From positions 1,550,001 through 1,614,000 of the forward strand of contig JALUTQ010000045.1 of NCBI GenBank assembly GCA_032718865.1: a stretch of DNA of 64,000 bases. Direction: 5' to 3'. Made by a program: the position numbers and the translations under genes. Origin of the DNA: Tilletia caries. Lineage: Eukaryota; Basidiomycota; Exobasidiomycetes; Tilletiales; Tilletiaceae. The notes under the pieces are model-generated. The model searched no databases. It worked only from the letters and a program-made list of their open reading frames with translations, and was not told where the DNA came from. This document shows, piece by piece, positions 33,164-44,310 of the stretch (position 1 is its first letter; each line of letters begins with the position of its first letter).

Positions 33164-33721
33164 GTTAAGTGTAAGTGGGCAGTCATTCGTGAACCATGAT
33201 TATGGCGAATAAGCGTCAGCAAATTTGGGGGCGATCAATAGATCGTCAGCAAGAGAAGAAGTTGAGAGTCAGCTATGAAGACAGCTCAGCATGAAGAGAA
33301 GAGTCAGCAACAAAGTAAGCCAACGTCAGCCTAAATCAAAAAGTCAATTCAGCTGTGAGGTGCGAATAGCTCGAGTCGTGAGCAAGAAGCGCTGACCATC
33401 TATGCGAGAAACTCAAAAGGGTCAGCAATCAGTATCCAAGGCCAAAGGGAGGAAGATGTGAGCTGTGACTTGTCAGCTGTGGCCTGTGAGCTACCGCGCG
33501 CAGCTAAGGTGATACTCACATTCACATACTCGTTTCACTGTAAGAATAAAAATCGTCAGCCGAGGTGTGTAAGGTCGATGGTATGAAAGTTGCGGAAGGA
33601 TTGGAGAGGGTGAGCCGTCTGATGACGAGGAAGGGAAAGCAGTACGTGCTCACCAGTCACCGCTTGAGATGGTCTTGAGGGCCATGGGAATGTGCATTGT
33701 GCTCAGTAGCGATGGGGGGAG

Positions 33722-35073
33722 TCATGACTCATGATGATACTGGTGCGAGCCCATCCGAGAATTTGGCCGTCCAAACCCGCCCGGTCCACCACCCGTGATG
33801 GGCGGACCGGGCGAAGGTGACCGTCCCCGCGCACCGACACCCGCCATCCCCGCCCCACCCCCGGCCTGAAACTGCCCATTGGGGGGCGGGTGCTGTCCCG
33901 AGAACGAATGTGCGAACGACGCACCGCCCGCATGCGACGGGGCGCGACTTGCCGTCGAGTTCTGTCGGGAAAGCGCCTTTCGCTCGCCAGGGAACGACTG
34001 ACCGTACGTGCCTACCACATCCTCAATCGACATCGAGGTGCTCATCCCATTCGTCGCCCCTGCGCCATTGCTGTTGCTGTGATTGTTAATCGACACCGGC
34101 GGGGCCGGGCTAGTCGAGCGCGGCGGAGCGCCCATAAAGACTTCACTAGGCGACTTGGCCCGATGTTGCGACGCATGCGAACGCATCGAGGGCGAGGGTG
34201 ATGGTGCGCGGCGCTGCGAATCGTGATGGAGCTGCACGGAAGAAGCCGATGGCGACGCGGTCGCGTAAGGAGACGCCAGCAAAGAGGGCTGGTACTTCGC
34301 CGGTAGACTCGCGACTGTTGCAGCAGCAGCCTCGTTCTCGCGCTGCGCCGCAAGTTCTTGCGGTGTCGGTCCAGCAGGAGGGCGGTATGGCGCCTGCTGT
34401 TGCTGTTGAACGGACGAAGCTCCCCCAGTTCCACTCAGCGAGACAGAACCCATCGAGGGTGACATGTCCGTATGACCAGCCCGCTGGCCCTGCATAGCGC
34501 GCAAACTAGCGAGCGCCTTCGCAAGCGGGTCGTCCTCCGGTTCATTTCGTTTGCGACACCGCTGCGCTGCTGGCATAGAGGGACGATGCTGCAATGGCTG
34601 CGATCTGTGTTGCGCTGCTGCTACTACTGCCATTGCCGGCTGCGTTTGGTGGAGGGGCGAGTGGACCGAGAGGCGGATGGGATGGGTTGTGGTATCGGAT
34701 GAGGGGGAACTCGTTCAGGGTGACGCATACGTTCAGGATGACTGCTGTGCTGAATTGGAGCTCGTCTTCGATGGCCTCGAGGGCCTTCTTGGGGGCGCCT
34801 GGTCGTTGGAGTCCGGACAGGGGCTGGAAGATGGTGTGGAAGGTCTGTGGAGTTTTGAGGGAGAAGACCTGGCTTTCGAGTGCTGCGGGGAGGAGAGAGA
34901 GGGAGAGAAGGCGTAAGAGAGCTTGAGCAGGGACAAGGTGAGAGAGAAGGATACGTACGCCAGATGTTGACGAAGTGGAGGATCTGGTCTGTCTTGAGCA
35001 CGGAGAAGAGGAGGGTGTGGGAGAAGGAGAGGAGGGCGCAAGGGCCGAAGTGGTGGAAGGTCGTCACTGGCAA
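33722..35073 (-). pseudogene. Captured chimeric gene fragment with a Sec1/Munc18 segment
   Basis: Going leftward from 35073, an exon ends in LHFVNIW at 34959. After a GTACGT...GCAG intron the next exon (34882 onward) reads PLESQVFSLKTPQTFHTIF, then ALEAIEDELQFSTAV, VCVTLNEFPLIRYH. This is the end of domain 1 and start of domain 2 of Sec1/Munc18 proteins. That frame stops after AAVSQTK near 34570. A different frame carries on with a 300-residue Ser/Pro/Gln-rich tail (DPLAKALASLRAM ... MGSHQYHHES) that does not belong to Sec1. It looks like the tail of a scaffold or F-BAR-type protein, but that is a guess. The N-terminal and the rest of the Sec1 fold are missing, and the piece lies wholly inside transposon E2. 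Confidence 0.7.
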
Positions 35074-35583
35074 AGGTTGGCCATGTTTGTAAATCGAGAG
35101 CGCATCGTTTGCGCAGCGTGTGGACAGCGTATGGAGTCGAGGCTGGTTGGGAAAAGAAGGTGGGAAACAGGGATGTTGGTGGTCCAGTGTGTGAGCAGCG
35201 TATGGGCAGCGTGTTGGCTTTGGCGAAAAGGTTGCCGTGTTTTTCGTTTTTCAGAAGCCAGATTTTACAAAATTGATTGCTGCCGTGGCCGTGCATCAGC
35301 AGCGTGTCAACCACGTGTTGGTACGCGGTTGATGCGCGGTGCTCAATTCACACCGTCTCAGCAGCGTTTCAGCAGCGTGTCCGTGTATCGGCAGCGTCTC
35401 ACCAGCGTCTCATTTTTTACTGAGCCCAAACGGCGTTCCATAGTTTTGGGTGGCACGCGTGAATTGCCCTAGAATTGATTCGCAGACTCGTTCCCTTCTC
35501 TCTCAACTTCCTTCCCTTGCCCTCCAACGAGGAAGACAGTTTCTGACGCCACACCCCTCCCCGAAAAATCCACTCGGTAAACA

Positions 35584-37146
35584 ATGTCGGGCTTGCCTCA
35601 CCACCCTCACAGCGTCAAGACGGAGTTCGTACTCAACCTGCCGGCCCATCTGCTCCGCGGTATGTGTTTCCTTTGGCCCTTTGGATGTGTTCTCACTTTG
35701 GAGGACAACTCATTTCGCCGAAGATCTTCATTGACTTGCTCTTTCCGAACATTCTCAAGGGGTGAATCGCTTGGTCGAGAATCATCTCCTCCCGCGAAGC
35801 GACCTGCCTGACGGTGTCGTCGTCAACCGCATCGAAGTGCCCAGTCGTCCCCGTCGCAAGGTGGCCGCGCCCGAATCGCTGCCCGAAACAGAAGAATCAT
35901 CAACCACAGCGGAATTAGCACCCCGCTACATCCTAGTCGACGTCTACGAGCTGCACGATGCTAAGGCCGAAGAAGCACGCTCGGATCACCCGGTTCCTGT
36001 CCATATCAGCCTGCACGGTTCTGGGTTCATTACACCCAATCTGGGACAGGATCGCGATTTCACAAGTTGGTTGGCCGCTCAGCATGCCTTTGCGTCGGAA
36101 GGTGGCGTCGTCTTCGACACGGACTATAGAAAGGTACGTTCGTCCCTACCTCGGCAATGTGAGGGTTCCCCTATCTTCTTCTACTTGATTGATCTCAACT
36201 TGCGTGTACATAGGCTCCCGAACATCCCTTTCCGGCCGGTCTGGAAGATATCGAAGATGTGATTCGATACATCCACTCCAAGCCAGACGTCTACGACCGC
36301 ACGCGCATATCCATCGGTGGCTTCAGCGCAGGCGCAACGCTAGCCATCAGCGCATCCTACACCGTCGCCACTGGGAAAGCCTTTGCCACTGCCACAGCCG
36401 CAGATGCAGACGTACCGAATGCTGAGAAACCATCGCCATCCCTTCGGATCCCGATCTCCTCCGTCTCGTCTGCCTATCCCGCCACTGACATGCGACCCGA
36501 TGGTGAACGGGAGACGGCGAGGGAGCCGTTGATGAAGGTGGACCCGTCCGGTAATGGGGCGGCACTGCCGAAGGGTCTGACGGATTGGTTCACGAAGGCG
36601 TACCTTGTTCATCCGGAAACGGAGGCGTTTGATAAGCGGGTCAGCGTGACCTTGATCGACCAGTCTGATCTGCCTCGCGTGAGTTGCTCTTGCTTTCCCT
36701 CTTCTGTTACACTTATCCCGAATGGGGCAAATCCCTCTCTCTGACTGGACCCCCCTTAACCTTACGCGCAATGAAATGCTCCAAAACAGCACCTCCTCGT
36801 CGCCACAGGCGAAGCAGACTCCCTCTTCCCCGAAGCCAAACAATTCGTCGAGAAGATGAAAGAGCAGGGCCACCCGAACGCGTGCTTTCTCACTCTCGGA
36901 GGCGAGGGACACGGTTTCGACAAGCACCCTTCGACACTGATGGCCAGACTGCACACGGACGCGTTGAACATGAAGGTGCTCGAGAACATCCTTGCGGGTT
37001 GGAAGGATGCTGCTGCTACTGCGGCTGCTGCCTCTGCTACTGCGGCCGCGGCTGCTTCGGCGGCTGCCGACTCGGCTAATGCTGCCTCTGCCGCTGAGGA
37101 CTCCAGCAAAAAGGCGGGTCGAAAGTGGTGGAAGTTTTCCTCGTAG
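35584..37146 (+). CDS. Alpha/beta-hydrolase fold-3 (HSL-type) esterase
   Basis: Four exons: 35584-35659, 35760-36133, 36214-36678 and 36790-37146; 423 residues. Features in order: oxyanion-hole motif HISLHGSGF (HGGG-like), FDTDYRKAPEHPFPAGLED typical of the HSL family, nucleophile elbow GFSAGAT with the catalytic Ser, a TGEADSLFPEAK segment with the expected acid, and GGEGHGFD with the catalytic His. An Ala-rich C-terminal tail (about 45 residues) ends in a basic KKAGRKWWKF. These enzymes hydrolyse short- to medium-chain carboxyl esters in the cytosol; the substrate is unknown. The transposon stack ends only ~113 bp upstream, so its promoter may be altered. Confidence 0.88.
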
Positions 37147-37386
37147 TCTCTTGTATTGCTTCCGCTTCCCATTTCCTTTCTACCGGACCGGACTATCAAG
37201 AAGTCGATACCTCATCCTCTCCCTCTTCCTAATCACTCGGACATATCGATACCTCTCTCCTTAATCTTGTCAATCATCATCCTAGACCATTATTTCGTGT
37301 ATTAGGAAGTTCATTCCTGGCCCTGCCCGAATCTCAGCCCTTAGTCCACCCCTGTTAGAAGAGCATGCGAAGGGCGTGAGCAAGCT

Positions 37387-38854
37387 TTCTGTGAGGCAAA
37401 GACAAGAAGAAGTACTCACAGTGCAAGAAGAGGAGACCCAACCCACTCCCTACAAGGAAGAGACTCAAGAACTTGTTCGCCGACCGATTCCGCTCCTTGG
37501 CCTTCTGCAGCTGTTCATTCCCCCTGCCGACCTCCAATCTGAAGTCAACAGCCTCTCCCAGCAGACTATTCATAGCCTCGCTCTGTTCTCCCAAGTGCTG
37601 GATGAGTGTCGTCTGCAGTTCGGAGATATCGCTGATCTTGCGCTCGGCGGCCAGGACAGCGTTGAGGTCCGATTGGAGGGAGTTAATCAGTGCTGATTCT
37701 TCTGATTCAAAGAGTTGGATCTGGGCGGGGGAGAGAGTCTTTAGGATGTCGGTCCCTTGGCCGTTACTGCTGGCAGATGCTGTGTCGAGAGAGAGGGCAG
37801 GATCATAGGCGGCCCCGATGGTACCTGTGATCGGGGCCGCTTTACTGTTCGAACCCGCGGACGAGCCGCCGACCAGAGACTGTAGGATCCCGCCACTGGA
37901 GGCAGTGGCGGTACTGTCAACCGTCGCGGCGGCGCGGGCGCCCATCCGTGTACGCTGTATGCGCTTGACCTCGACCAATCTGCGTTCCTGCATGTCTCTG
38001 GCCCGATTCGAGGCTTCGGCGAGCAGACGGGAGAGGTAAGAGGTGATTGCGGCTCGGTGTTGGGCGAGTTGCTCTGAGGCGAGCTTGGCGGTCGAGGAGG
38101 AGGAGGAAGAGCTGAGACGGACGAGGAGGGAGAGGGCGGAAGTTCCTGCGGTATGAGATGTTCTTTGCCGGACTATCGATTTTGCGGAAACGTGTCAGCT
38201 GCAATGTACCTATGGGTCTGGATGGGGAAACCCAAACTCACTCTCTTCCGCCTTTTCGAGCTCCTGCACCCGATCGATGCACTTTTTGACCACCATACGG
38301 GTCTGGAGATCGACCTCGTCCCGCTCGGCATCTGTAAGTTGGCGAACGTTTTTCCATCTAGCGAACAGATCTTGCTCCGTCTTGTCGCCGCCGCTAGGGG
38401 ATGATGCTGATGGATCCGCTGAGCCACCTGCATCCTGCTCGTCTTGGAGAGCGACGGAGGATGTTGTTGCGGCTTGCTTGAGAGAGAGACTGAGGTAGGG
38501 TCTCCGTATGGCTGTAAGGAAGCGCAGAAGCTGTCTTGTTGTTTGTTCCTGTGTGGGAATCGAAGTGAGTGAGAACATTTGAAGTCAAAGGAAAGACAGA
38601 GAGGGGATGGTACTGACAATGCTGAGTGCCTCCCTGATCCAAGCGACTTCTCCCGTTCTCCTGCGAGCGAGGGCCTGCTGCTGTTCAGCACTCGCAGCGC
38701 GCGATCCTCCGCTGCGAGTCTGTGCTCGTGCGCGTGCCCATCGTGCTGCGTTCTCCGCCTGCGGGTCTGCCTTTGCGACGAGACTGCGGAAGTCGGCGGT
38801 GAGGTTGTTGGCGGGATGCGGTGCGGACGAGTTCCTGAGCCCAGCGCTTGCCAT
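37387..38854 (-). CDS. UFE1: Syntaxin-18/Ufe1-like ER SNARE
   Basis: Exons 38854-38618, 38548-38242, 38172-37420, then 37388-37387; about 432 residues. The N-terminal helical region is followed by a linker. The Qa-SNARE motif (FESEESALINSLQSDLNAVL...LQTTLIQHLGEQSEAMNSLL) carries the zero-layer Gln. It is followed by LEVGRGNEQLQKAKERN and a tail anchor (FLSLFLVGSGLGLLFLH). Known role: ER receptor for Golgi-derived COPI vesicles together with the Dsl1/NRZ tether, one of whose subunits (RINT1/TIP20-like) is at 55421-58759. The last intron appears to create the stop codon: T before the donor joins AA after the acceptor. It shares a 216-bp divergent promoter with ALG12. Confidence 0.87.
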
Positions 38855-39070
38855 TCTTACCACTCTCTTCTTAGTTCTTACTGTGTTTTGTCTGTTGCTT
38901 GCTGTCGTCCTTGCCCAGCTCGAGCGCGAGTTGCCATCAACCATTTCTGGGGAAGACGCCGTGATATCCGTACCCGTTGATGGCACCCACGCCCTTCTTC
39001 TCGTCGTTGCCGAGCCTGGGGATGAGCTCGACCCCAGAGACGCTGAGGGATTACCGATTACATATAACAA
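38855..39070. promoter_or_regulatory. Bidirectional promoter between the SNARE and ALG12 genes
   Basis: The start codons face away from each other and are 216 bp apart, so both genes must be driven from this segment. No specific element can be assigned by eye. Confidence 0.6.
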
Positions 39071-41333
39071 ATGCGAGGTCTGTGGTCTCGGCCGCTGCGT
39101 GCGACGTCGCTCCTCGTGCCCGCCGTCGCTCTCGCCCATGTCTTCCTGGCCCCGTACTCGAAAGTCGAAGAGTCGTTCTCCACCCAGGCCACACACGACA
39201 TCCTCGTCCATGGCGTCCTGCCCAGCGCACTCCCCGCCTATGACCATCTCGTCTTCCCAGGCGCCGTGCCGCGCTCCTTCCTCGGCCCAATTATCCTCGC
39301 CATCATCACCTATCCCTTCGCGGTCTTCGGCCAAGCTGTCGGTCTTGTCCGGACGAGCGCACATGTCCAGACCATCAGTGAGTGCATTCTTCCTCCTAGC
39401 TGTAAATTCAGTAAAGAAATGCTCATTCTTGTGAATCATCGAGGTCCACAGTGAGATGTGCATTGGTCCTGCTCACCAGCGAGAGATTCGCCAGCTTTGC
39501 GACTGCCCTCTTCGCCCCGCCCAAGCTCACCCGTCGAGAGGCAGGCATTCATCGCGCATGCTTCGATATCATCACGGCGTTACAATTCCACTTCCTCTTT
39601 TGGGCGAGTAGGACGACACCAAACAGCATCGCGCTGCCCTTTGGTACGTCCCTGATATGCCCTCATTTCCTCGCTCGTTGTTCTTTCAAGCTCACACGTT
39701 TCCTAATTCGAATCTGCAAAACTAACCCTCCAACAGTCCTCCACGCCTTCAAGCTCGTCGCAGCCCTGCCAAGCTCACAACCCCGCTTCCTACGAGGCAT
39801 CACCCTGCTCACCTTCCTCGCCTCCATCCTCCGCCTCGAACTCGCAGGCTTCCTCGTCCCAGCCTCGCTCCTCTTCCTCGCAGGCGTCGGATCAGGCACT
39901 CCCAGCAAACTCGTACGGCTCGTCAATCTGCTGCGAGCGGGCGTTGTGGGAGGCCTTTTGGGCGCTGTTTCAAGCATATTGGTCGATACGTACTTCTGGC
40001 GCGGGTCTGCTGCGCTATTGCAGCCCCGTCAATGGGTCTGGCCGGAACTCTCCGGTCTTCTGTTCAACGTGGTAGAGGGAAAGAGCAGCGACTGGGGTGT
40101 GAGTTTAATGTTCTCCTCATCGGTACTTGCATTTGACTGATCTTCCTGACTCGCGGTTCTAACAACATCCACCAGGTCTCTCCCTGGCACACATATCTCA
40201 CATCTTCCGTGCCCAAGCTCCTCTCCGGAACCTCCGTCTTCCTCGCCTGGACCATCATCACCCGGCTCCAACCTCAGGCAGACCGCAAGGGTAAAGCCAA
40301 GTCGGTGCCATCGGTCAACAAACGGCTCCCCAATATGACCCCCATCCGATGGCTGCTCGCCCTCTGTGTCGGTCATATTGGTCTGCTCTCCTGCCTCGCT
40401 CACAAGGAGTGGAGGTTCATCGTGTATACTGTGCCTTGCTTCAATGCCGGCGCCGCCCTGGGTCTGCGACGATGGTAAGCTTGCTTGTTCCCCAATTGGA
40501 CATCTTTGTCCCTGCAGGCCTCTTGTACTAAACACGCCCTTTTCATTTCCAGCCTGATGACAAGGTCACGCCGGATAGCAACCGTCCTCGCGCTGGGCCT
40601 GACAGCAGCCATCTCGACTCTGCTGACTCTCATCTCCCACGTCAACTATCCAGGGGGTCACGCTCTTGCCGAGCTCGAGCGAAGTCTAAGTTCAATATCC
40701 CCCACCTCTACCCATGCGGCCAGGATCCACATCGACGTCCTGCCTGCCATGACGGGCGTGACCCTCTTCCAGGCCCTGAGATTACAGCGTCACACGACAA
40801 CAGCAGCAGGGGAGAAGCAACGGGGAGGAGCCTTTGGGACAGCTTGGCTACCCTCAGCCGTGCCCATCGTCAAAAACCAACAGGGTTCAAGCCAGGTGGT
40901 GTACGACAAGACCGAGAATATCGACCGAAGTCCGACAAACGAGTCTGCAGTGGCGCTATGGTCCTCCTACGACTTCCTCCTCACGGACCGAGCAAGCTGT
41001 CGTATGTTCGAGGAGGAACAGCCCAATTCGGAATCAGAGGAAGCAGAGTCGGCGGATCTGGGTCTGTTCGAGCCGTACTTCGAGGTACAGGCGTATGTGG
41101 GCGTGCAAATCAAGCGGCCGCGGACGTACCTGGAAGGACTCAGATACCCAAATGGAGAAGCATGGCAAACCATACTCGCCTCCTCATCCTCAACACACTC
41201 AGAAGGATCGCCTTCGAAACATGTCGGACTATCGAAGTGGTGGCGAACAGCCAACGCGCTGCTGCCACTCCAGATTCAGACCGCTCCTGCGATTACCGTC
41301 TGTCGAAAAAGAAGACAACAGACACCGGAATAG
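39071..41333 (+). CDS. ALG12: ALG12 alpha-1,6-mannosyltransferase
   Basis: Five exons: 39071-39377, 39452-39643, 39737-40098, 40176-40474 and 40553-41333; 646 residues. A signal-anchor helix is followed by the GT22 luminal motif [19 protein letters not shown] with the catalytic acidic residues and HDILVHG. Then [45 protein letters not shown] and [15 protein letters not shown] follow, all characteristic of ALG12. The C-terminal region is longer and more hydrophilic than usual. The enzyme adds the eighth mannose, alpha-1,6, to the dolichol-linked oligosaccharide in the ER lumen. It converges with the aquaporin-like gene 198 bp away. Confidence 0.93.
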
Positions 41334-41531
41334 AAGTTGAATTGGAATCGATTGCCAAACATGCTTAAAATGAGTGTGAGATGTGAGATTTTGGAGTGTG
41401 GAACTTTGTGCGACATGTAGTGAGAGGGAAGGTGGGACGAAGCTACGGTACATAGCTCTGTGTTTGTGCGTGCCGGACGCAGACATGGAACTTTTTGGTG
41501 GGGGTTTGCAGGGATCGATGTGGGCGGCACT

Positions 41532-43821
41532 TCACTCGAGCACAGGGGACATGGTCGTACGGCGCTGCAAAGACCGATGCACACAATCACAGCTTCCGCC
41601 GCTGCCGTCCGGAGAGTTCTGGGGTCGCTGTGGGTAATACGGCGGGGCCGCCGGAACATGGCACGAAAGGCAGATCGCCTCCTGTGGCTCTTGACACATC
41701 GATTCCTGTGGCGCTGTCGCTCCTGCAGACGAGAGAACCTGCCCGGAGGAATGAAAGGTCATGGCCGAAGTTGAAGTCGATCTGTGCTGCTGTGACTGGG
41801 ATGACGGCGTCGGGGAGACGCTCTCGGAACGCGGGTGGATCGTGACGAACGGGCCGGGGGCGACAAGGGACGATGGTAGACTCTGGTTGCGCTGATAGTC
41901 ATGGTGGGAAGCCTGATAAGGATCGTCATTATCGAGGTACACGACGCCCTGCATCGCCGGGTCGAAACGAGAGTCTGAGCTCGGAGGCTGCGCCAGGCCA
42001 GCGGGGGAAACAGCGCCCCGAGAGGCATCTTCTCTGTTGTATGGCTGAAAACCGATCGGTGACACTCCCGGCGGCTTGAACCCAAGAGACTCGGCATGGG
42101 CGAACCTCTCCGGAGCAGAGGGCGAGGAACCACGAGAAGCGATGGGTAAGCGTCGATGAGCCGGCACTGACGATTCCATCTTTACTTCCATCTGGAACCC
42201 TTTCTGTTGCTGCTGGCGTTCGTACTCCTGGCGCTGCGCAAAGGCCCCTTGCATCCTCATCGCGTCCTGCTGCTTTCTCCTCGCAGCCCGCGCCTCGCAG
42301 GCAATCTTCTGTGCAGCTTGGGCGAGAGCATACGCTTTCTCTTCGGCCTGTCGGATTATGAGGTTTGCCGGGGGACGACGAGTGTCGCCAAGATTTGCAA
42401 AGTAGAAGACGAATCCCAGCATGTACTGTTTGGATGAGGAAGGAATGCGTCAGTTGCTTCGCTCAGACGATCAACGAGCGTTTCCATTGAAACTCAACCC
42501 CAAGGAACGGCCCCAACAGCGCATTGACGGTATCCGTCACGGGAAAGCAGCGACCAAAGTCGCCGGAGACGGCGGCGCAAGCGAAACGCCCGCCGAGCCA
42601 CAGACTCGGATTGTCCGCATAGTAAGCGCTATTGAACCTCGAAATGGCATAAATAGATGCTCTGCAGGTTCAAAGAAGGCAGAAGGGGAAAGGCGCGGTT
42701 CCAGCAGTACGATCAAAGAAGAGTCAGCCACCAACTGATTGATTCCACACAGAAAGCTACAAGTCTATCCCTCATGCCTTCTGAAACCAGAACTCACAGC
42801 ATCATAGGAGCCAGGGTGGGCGCAGAGAACGGATTGGTGGAGTCCAAGCTTGCGGAAGCAACCATTGAGGCCACAAAGCACGACGGTATCTGGGTGATCA
42901 TTACGGAGGACCAAGGCGTTTCGATGGGCTTGTAGTGGCCGATGATGTGCATCAAGCCCTTGCTAGACCAGATGGCGGTGGGCGGCAGTGCGCCGGCTTG
43001 GTACATCTGCCACATGGGGCGGATAGAGTCCCAATCTATGGGTGGAAGAGAGCGTGGAGAACCAGAGGAATGAGCAGGCGTTCAGAGATGAAGAACGTCA
43101 TCAAAATCCGTGCAACGAAGCAGTCATGCCATCGAGGGTAGTGTTCACTCACAAACGCCGACTGCTGCAACGGAGCTCAAGAAGCCGCCTAAGGTCTGGG
43201 CCAAGATGTAAGCGGGACACTCGGCCCATGAGGAAAGGCCGGCAGTACACGCGATAATGGTAAAGCATGGATGAAAGTACCCTCGTGTCGAGGGCATACA
43301 TACTGTGGAGGAGTGGAGATGCAATCAGGTCGCGCTAGGCTGAGCCAGATGACCTGTATCAACGATTCCTATCGCAGCGTTTGATCCACTCACTGACGAG
43401 AGCAAGCCAGACGGACAAAAGGCAAACGATCGCCGACTGCATGTTGATCACCGCCACGTCGGGTTCCGCCTTGGACGTTCCATCGGCGAAGATGACTCCA
43501 AAGGCGGTGCAAAAGGTGAAGAAGGAGTAAATGAAAGTGCCCGCAACTTCCGTGATCGCTGACGGGCAGGAGATACAGAAGGGATCAGTATCAAGCAAGT
43601 TCAGGACTGATGAACAACGAGGGTTACGTACCACTCAGCAGCACCCTTCGAAACGTCGTCGCCGTCTTGAAGTTGTCAAATCGTGCTCTCCAAAGTTCTA
43701 TGCGATACGGCTCTATCTCGGGATTATCGCTAGCCGCGCTGGCACTGTTGCCTCCTTGCGGGTAATCGGCGCCAGAGAGGTTTGGCTGGTGGGACCTGTC
43801 GGGGCCCGAAGCTGACGCCAT
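41532..43821 (-). CDS. Aquaporin-like (MIP family) channel with altered NPA motifs
   Basis: Six exons: 43821-43632, 43558-43394, 43302-43153, 43035-42798, 42661-42499 and 42425-41532; 599 residues. Six helices fit the MIP pattern: ITEVAGTFIYSFFTF; IVCLLSVWLALV; the first loop GYFHPCFTI with HPC instead of NPA; ILAQTLGGFLSSVAAVGV; ITQIPSCFVASMV; LASIYAISRFNSAYY; the second loop DNPSLWLGGRF with NPS instead of NPA; and LGPFLGYMLGFVFYFANL. The C-terminal ~280 residues form a cytoplasmic tail with a long charged helix (QAEEKAYALAQAAQ...) and then Ser/Pro/Gln-rich sequence. Fungal MIPs with divergent NPA motifs and long tails are known; substrate is open. A near-identical copy begins at position 713. 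Confidence 0.85.
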
Positions 43822-43850
43822 GGTTCAAAGGGAGGGTGAGACCTAGAAGG

Positions 43851-43994
43851 GTTGGGAATGGAGCTGGGGACAGGTGGGAGGAAAGTGGGAGGAAGAAGAG
43901 AGGAAGAGGCGTGGTCATAAGAGTTGGGAAGGGAGCTGGGGACAGGTGGGAGGAAAGTGGGAGGAAGAAGAGAGGAAGAGGCGTGGTCATAAGA
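43851..43994. repeat. Two tandem 72-bp units
   Basis: A 72-bp unit starting GTTGGGAAkGGAGCTGGGG is repeated head to tail (43851-43922 and 43923-43994) just upstream of the aquaporin-like gene. The corresponding stretch of the left-edge copy (about 718-840) is different. Confidence 0.85.
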
Positions 43995-44310
43995 AGGGAG
44001 AGAGAAATGTGAGATAACTGCTTCAACGGAACGGAGTTGAGCTTTAGCAAAGCTCCGGAGTCTGGGCTCTGGACCAAAGAGGGAAATGAGTGATGTCTGA
44101 TGCCTGATGAGACGGGGCATTACCCTGCTTCATCTTCTGGTCCTTCTTTTTGTTCTTTCCGCAATCCACAGCCCACTGCTCCGTTATATGCTGCCTGTGT
44201 GAACGGTAATTGGTGATAGGTGGTGAGAACGAATCCGACGTCAAAGTACAATCTTCTCCTCAATTTGCTCTTGGTATCGGCAAATGGAGGATAAAAGGGC
44301 GGTAGACTTG

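Larger units (their letters stand above)
31709..35424. mobile_element. Element E2, inserted into the right end of E1; carries a gene fragment
   Basis: Ends CTCAGTAAAAA at 31709 and TTTTTACTGAG at 35424, flanked by a 7-bp duplication CCCAAAC (31702-31708, 35425-35431) made from E1's own terminal repeat. Both subterminal regions (31720-32060 and 35090-35415) carry many copies of GACGCTGCTGA / TCAGCAGCGT-like motifs in opposite orientations. The 3.7-kb interior holds a captured gene fragment (33722-35073) and another insertion (E4). No transposase is seen. Confidence 0.85.
30022..35442. mobile_element. Element E1, inserted into E0 and split by E2
   Basis: Ends TATGGAACGCCGTTTGGG at 30022 (+) and 35442 (-), flanked by direct repeats GTTTTG (30016-30021, 35443-35448). 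The inner part of the right end lies at 31664-31708, where TTGCGATTGCGATTTCAAAA mirrors 30042-30078. Element E2 separates the two halves of the right end. Without E2 the element is about 1.7 kb. No product is recognised in 30.1-31.66 kb. Confidence 0.8.
28434..35470. mobile_element. Outer element (E0) of a nested transposon stack
   Basis: Ends AGGGCAATTCACGCGTGCCA at 28434 on the plus strand and 35470 on the minus strand. The 3-bp sequence AGA lies outside both ends (28431-28433, 35471-35473). The right terminal repeat is interrupted by element E1. Rejoining 30021 with 35449 extends the match to CAAArCCrCTC on both sides. Removing insertions leaves under 1 kb of original element. It lies about 110 bp upstream of the esterase start codon. 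Confidence 0.7.

Noticed and set aside
38585..39463. 292-codon antisense frame across ALG12 exon 1
   Set aside because: Overlaps the real ALG12 and SNARE first exons on opposite strands; no family signal.
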